DNA from: Elizabethkingia miricola
GTDB lineage: Bacteria; Bacteroidota; Bacteroidia; Flavobacteriales; Weeksellaceae
Direction: 5' to 3'
Length of the DNA: 64,000 nt
Assembly (NCBI RefSeq): GCF_001675285.1
Contig: NZ_LSGQ01000028.1
Coordinates: 180,437 to 244,436 of the forward strand
In this document: positions 61,659 through 64,000 of the stretch, in pieces
Numbering within the stretch: the first letter of the stretch is position 1
Layout of the letters: every line of letters starts with the position of its first letter
The notes under the pieces: generated by a model
The model's input: the letters and a program-made list of their open reading frames with translations, nothing else
Database searches by the model: none
What the model was told of the DNA's origin: nothing
Made by a program: the position numbers and the translations under genes

Positions 61659-62336
61659 ATGAAAAAAACAGTTTTTGTACTCACTGCAGGTGTATTAACG
61701 GCGGGAAGCCTTATGTCATGTGGTTCAAATTTAGGAGGAACAATGGGGGTTGGTGCATTACAAAATCTTCTTTTCAATGCCAGCAGCCAGGGATTCAGCA
61801 TATTAGGAAATCCACAGGAATTCATGACTAATGCACTGATTCAGTCTGCAATGCCGGAAGAACTCCGCAAAGTAAACAATACTCTGGAGTCTGTAGGATT
61901 AGGCAATCTTGTGAAAAAAGAAAAACAATATATTGCTGAAGCAGCAAAGCTTACTGTCAATACTTCTAAACCAATCGTAACTCAGGCCATCAGAGAAATG
62001 ACTGTTACAGATGCAATTAACATTGCTTCCGGTGGAAAAGGAGCTGCCACAGCTTACCTGAAGAACAAAACAAGAGAAAAATTAATTGATGCTATTCAGC
62101 CGCAAGTAGATGCAAAACTTAATGAATACGGAATTGTAAAAAGTGTGAATACAGCGTTAAGCGGAAGCAGCATCAGTGGTATCTTGGGTACAATTCTGGG
62201 GACAGATAAGAAAAATAATGTAAATGCCGCATCACCAATTACCAGATTAGCTTCCGAGCAGATGGTAAACGGACTATTCTATGTAATTGAAAATTACGAA
62301 GTAAACAACGTTACCAATCCCAATGCATGGAAATAA
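61659..62336 (+). CDS. DUF4197-like lipoprotein
   Basis: 225 residues. The lipoprotein signal ends at Cys21 (AGSLMSCGSNLGG). The core matches DUF4197: PIVTQAIREMTVTDAINIASGGKGAATAYLKNKTREKLI, then PQVDAKLNEYGIVKSVNTAL and a C-terminal LASEQMVNGLFYVIENYE. The family is periplasmic and of unknown function. A 208-base gap before it shows no other gene. It is followed 63 bp later by a DUF493 gene. Confidence 0.78.
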   Translation: MKKTVFVLTAGVLTAGSLMSCGSNLGGTMGVGALQNLLFNASSQGFSILGNPQEFMTNALIQSAMPEELRKVNNTLESVGLGNLVKKEKQYIAEAAKLTVNTSKPIVTQAIREMTVTDAINIASGGKGAATAYLKNKTREKLIDAIQPQVDAKLNEYGIVKSVNTALSGSSISGILGTILGTDKKNNVNAASPITRLASEQMVNGLFYVIENYEVNNVTNPNAWK

Positions 62337-62399
62337 TCTAAGTTTTATTAAATTGCAGCATTATTTCACTAACCTTTTATAAGGTTTTACATAAAGATC

Positions 62400-62708
62400 A
62401 TGAACAAGGAAAACAATATTAACAAAGCACCTAACCCGGAAGAATTTTATAAGAAGCTGCATACACAGCTGGAAGAGCACCATAATTTCCCGGAGGACTA
62501 TACTTTCAAATTCATTATCGAAAACAATCCAAGTCTCCTGACTGATATTTATAAAGTTTTCGATGAAACCAAAAATACGTTTTCAACGCGGGAAAGTAGT
62601 AATGGAAAATACATGAGCTGTACCATTGTAGCATTTGTTTTGGATGCAGAACACGTAATAAAGCTATATAAAGAAACAGCTAAAATAGAAGGGGTTATCA
62701 TGTTATAA
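62400..62708 (+). CDS. DUF493 family protein
   Basis: 102 residues of the small ACT-like DUF493 (YbeD) fold: EEHHNFPEDYTFKFIIENNPSLL and NGKYMSCTIVAFVLDAEHVIKLYKETAKIEGVIML. YbeD may be a regulator by its structural likeness to ACT domains, but no function is established. It ends with a hairpin terminator. Confidence 0.85.
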   Translation: MNKENNINKAPNPEEFYKKLHTQLEEHHNFPEDYTFKFIIENNPSLLTDIYKVFDETKNTFSTRESSNGKYMSCTIVAFVLDAEHVIKLYKETAKIEGVIML

Positions 62709-62729
62709 ACCTGAACTTTAAAAATATTT

Positions 62730-62754
62730 AAATCCCGACTTTATGTTGGGATTT
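62730..62754 (+). terminator. Terminator after the DUF493 gene
   Basis: AAATCCC / GGGATTT plus inner AC/GT pairs, followed by a T-run. Confidence 0.8.
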
Positions 62755-62785
62755 TTTATATTCAATACACTCATTAAAACCAGAT

Positions 62786-62816
62786 TTTCAAATAAACAGT
62801 TTAAACGTTATCTTTG
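62786..62816 (+). promoter_or_regulatory. ychF promoter (TTTC-N19-TATCTTTG)
   Basis: TATCTTTG at 62809-62816 with TTTC 19 bp upstream. The ychF ATG is 16 bp beyond the box. This position also rules out the in-frame upstream start at 62743. Confidence 0.7.
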
Positions 62817-62832
62817 CACAAATTATTTTTTA

Positions 62833-63924
62833 ATGAAATGTGGTATCGTAGGTTTACCCAATGTAGGTAAATCAACTCTTTTTAACTGTTTAAGTAACGC
62901 TAAAGCTCAGAGCGCTAACTATCCATTCTGTACTATAGAACCAAACGTAGGGACTGTTTCTGTTCCGGATCAGCGTTTATTCGAACTGGAAAAGCTTGTA
63001 AAACCAGAGAGAGTTTTACCTGCAGTTGTAGAGATTGTAGATATCGCAGGACTTGTAAAAGGAGCAAGTAAAGGTGAAGGTTTAGGAAACCAGTTCCTGG
63101 CTAACATCCGCGAATGTGAAGCTATTATTCATGTACTAAGATGTTTTGAAAACGACAACATTACTCACGTAGAAGGTACTGTTGATCCGTTAAGAGATAA
63201 AGATATTATCGATATCGAATTACAGCTTAAGGACTTAGAAGCTGTATCTAAAGCAGTAGATAAAGCTAAGAAATTGACAAAATCCGGTAAGAGAGACGAT
63301 GTTTTAGCTTATGAAACTTTAGTAAAACTTTCAGAATTTATCGAAAGCGGAAGAAATGCCAGAGAATTTCCAATGGATGATTTCCAGGCAGGAATTATTT
63401 CTGAAATTCAGTTGTTGACAAACAAGCCGGTTCTTTACGTTTGTAATGTAGACGAGAATTCTGTGAAAAACGGTAATCCTTGGATTGAAAAAATCGAAGC
63501 TATGGCAAAAGCTGAAAGTGCTCAAACTATCGTTTTAGCAGCTCAGATCGAAGCTGACATCAACGAACTGGAAACTTTTGAAGAAAGACAAATCTTCCTT
63601 GAAGAACTTGGATTAGAAGAACCAGGTGTAAACCGTCTTATCCGTGCCGCATATACTTTATTAAATCTTCAGACTTACTTTACTGCAGGAGTAAAAGAGG
63701 TAAGAGCATGGACTATCGGAAAAGGATGGACTGCTCCACAGGCTGCCGGTGTTATCCATACTGACTTCGAAAAAGGATTTATCCGTGCAGAAGTAATTAA
63801 GTATGATGACTATATCCAATATGGTACTGAAGCTAAAATTAAAGAAGCTGGTAAACTTGGAGTAGAAGGAAAGGAATATATTGTACAGGATGGCGATATC
63901 ATGCACTTCAGATTTAATGTGTAA
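62833..63924 (+). CDS. ychF: Redox-regulated ATPase YchF
   Basis: 363 residues from the ATG at 62833 (MKCGIVGLPNVGKSTLFN); the longer frame before it contains the promoter. The P-loop GLPNVGKST is at residues 7-15. The G3 region is VEIVDIAGLVKGASKGEGLGNQFLANI, and the TGS-like C-terminal part has KGWTAPQAAGVIHTDFEKGFIRAEVI. YchF hydrolyses ATP, although it belongs to the GTPase class, and binds ribosomes. The length is normal. Confidence 0.95.
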   Translation: MKCGIVGLPNVGKSTLFNCLSNAKAQSANYPFCTIEPNVGTVSVPDQRLFELEKLVKPERVLPAVVEIVDIAGLVKGASKGEGLGNQFLANIRECEAIIHVLRCFENDNITHVEGTVDPLRDKDIIDIELQLKDLEAVSKAVDKAKKLTKSGKRDDVLAYETLVKLSEFIESGRNAREFPMDDFQAGIISEIQLLTNKPVLYVCNVDENSVKNGNPWIEKIEAMAKAESAQTIVLAAQIEADINELETFEERQIFLEELGLEEPGVNRLIRAAYTLLNLQTYFTAGVKEVRAWTIGKGWTAPQAAGVIHTDFEKGFIRAEVIKYDDYIQYGTEAKIKEAGKLGVEGKEYIVQDGDIMHFRFNV

Positions 63925-63940
63925 ATAATCACTTAAAATA

Positions 63941-63976
63941 TATAATAAAAGCTTCCCATGGGAAGCTTTTATTATA
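63941..63976 (+). terminator. ychF terminator (36-bp perfect palindrome)
   Basis: A perfect palindrome centred on 63958/63959, with arms TATAATAAAAGCTTCCCA and its complement. It gives a long hairpin with a T-rich right arm and works in either direction. Confidence 0.8.
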
Positions 63977-64000
63977 TTATAGCCATGTGATAAGTTTGCA

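Noticed and set aside
62743..62832. 30-residue N-terminal extension of YchF
   Set aside because: It overlaps a terminator and the ychF promoter, and YchF proteins start at MKCGIVGLPN.
1..64000. CRISPR arrays, rRNA and tRNA genes
   Set aside because: No regularly spaced direct repeats and no cloverleaf or rRNA-like sequence were noticed in the gaps; a covariance search was not possible here.

Overview
The window is a chromosomal segment of an AT-rich member of the Bacteroidota, most like the Weeksellaceae (Elizabethkingia/Chryseobacterium type). This rests on the flavobacterial RpoD, promoters with TAnnTTTG -7 boxes, a SusC/SusD pair, GLPGLI-family proteins, a Bacteroidota-type GG-leader peptide and a peroxiredoxin-thioredoxin-DUF6952 cluster. 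The genus is inference; no rRNA or tRNA gene was recognised. Most of the window is ordinary core genome, densely packed, with many clear hairpin terminators.

Layout. 1-6.2 kb (minus): a truncated nucleoside phosphorylase, a membrane M48 peptidase, a MarR-GNAT fusion, an HD hydrolase and a YdcF-like exported protein. 6.15-6.70 kb: a gene-free gap holding a small inverted-repeat element (MITE-like). 6.7-12.6 kb (minus): a fatty-acid beta-oxidation operon marR-fadB-fadA-acyl-CoA dehydrogenase. 12.7-15.2 kb (minus): an ATPase and permease of an iron/siderophore/B12-type ABC importer with a TlpA-like lipoprotein. A PaaE-like flavin/2Fe-2S reductase diverges from it. 17.0-19.5 kb: a small accessory patch with an XRE regulator, a Cys-rich GG-leader peptide, a GLPGLI gene broken by two frameshifts and an intact GLPGLI gene. 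19.5-22.8 kb: udk, divIC-like, a methylmalonyl-CoA mutase small subunit and a methyltransferase. 23-29.4 kb: an M20 dipeptidase, an SDR, etfBA, a bifunctional nuclease and a nucleoside permease. 29.6-35.8 kb: isoaspartyl peptidase, cyanophycinase-like peptidase, SusC and SusD, which read as a uptake-and-degradation locus for an aspartate-rich peptide or polymer. 35.8-40.8 kb: thrABC preceded by a Thr/Ile-rich leader peptide and a strong terminator. 41-49.2 kb: thiolase, transporter, ndk, rpe, rpoD and several small lipoproteins. 49.5-64 kb: uvrA, mgsA, the peroxiredoxin cluster, an M16 peptidase, aspC, rsmG, DUF4197 and DUF493 genes and ychF.

Links between genes. The fad operon and etfBA belong to one pathway: acyl-CoA dehydrogenase passes electrons to ETF. 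Both promoters carry the same palindrome, TATGCATGCATA, so the MarR-type protein encoded first in the fad operon is the likely regulator of both. The thr operon has all the parts of a classical ribosome-dependent attenuator: promoter, leader peptide with a Thr/Ile codon run, two mutually exclusive pairings and a 13-bp terminator stem.

The most interesting items are the thr attenuator, the shared ATGCATGCAT operator, the cyanophycinase/isoaspartyl peptidase/SusCD locus, the GG-leader peptide with the decayed GLPGLI neighbour, a probable CTG start codon in a YdcF-like gene, and promoters placed so close to start codons that the mRNAs may be leaderless.
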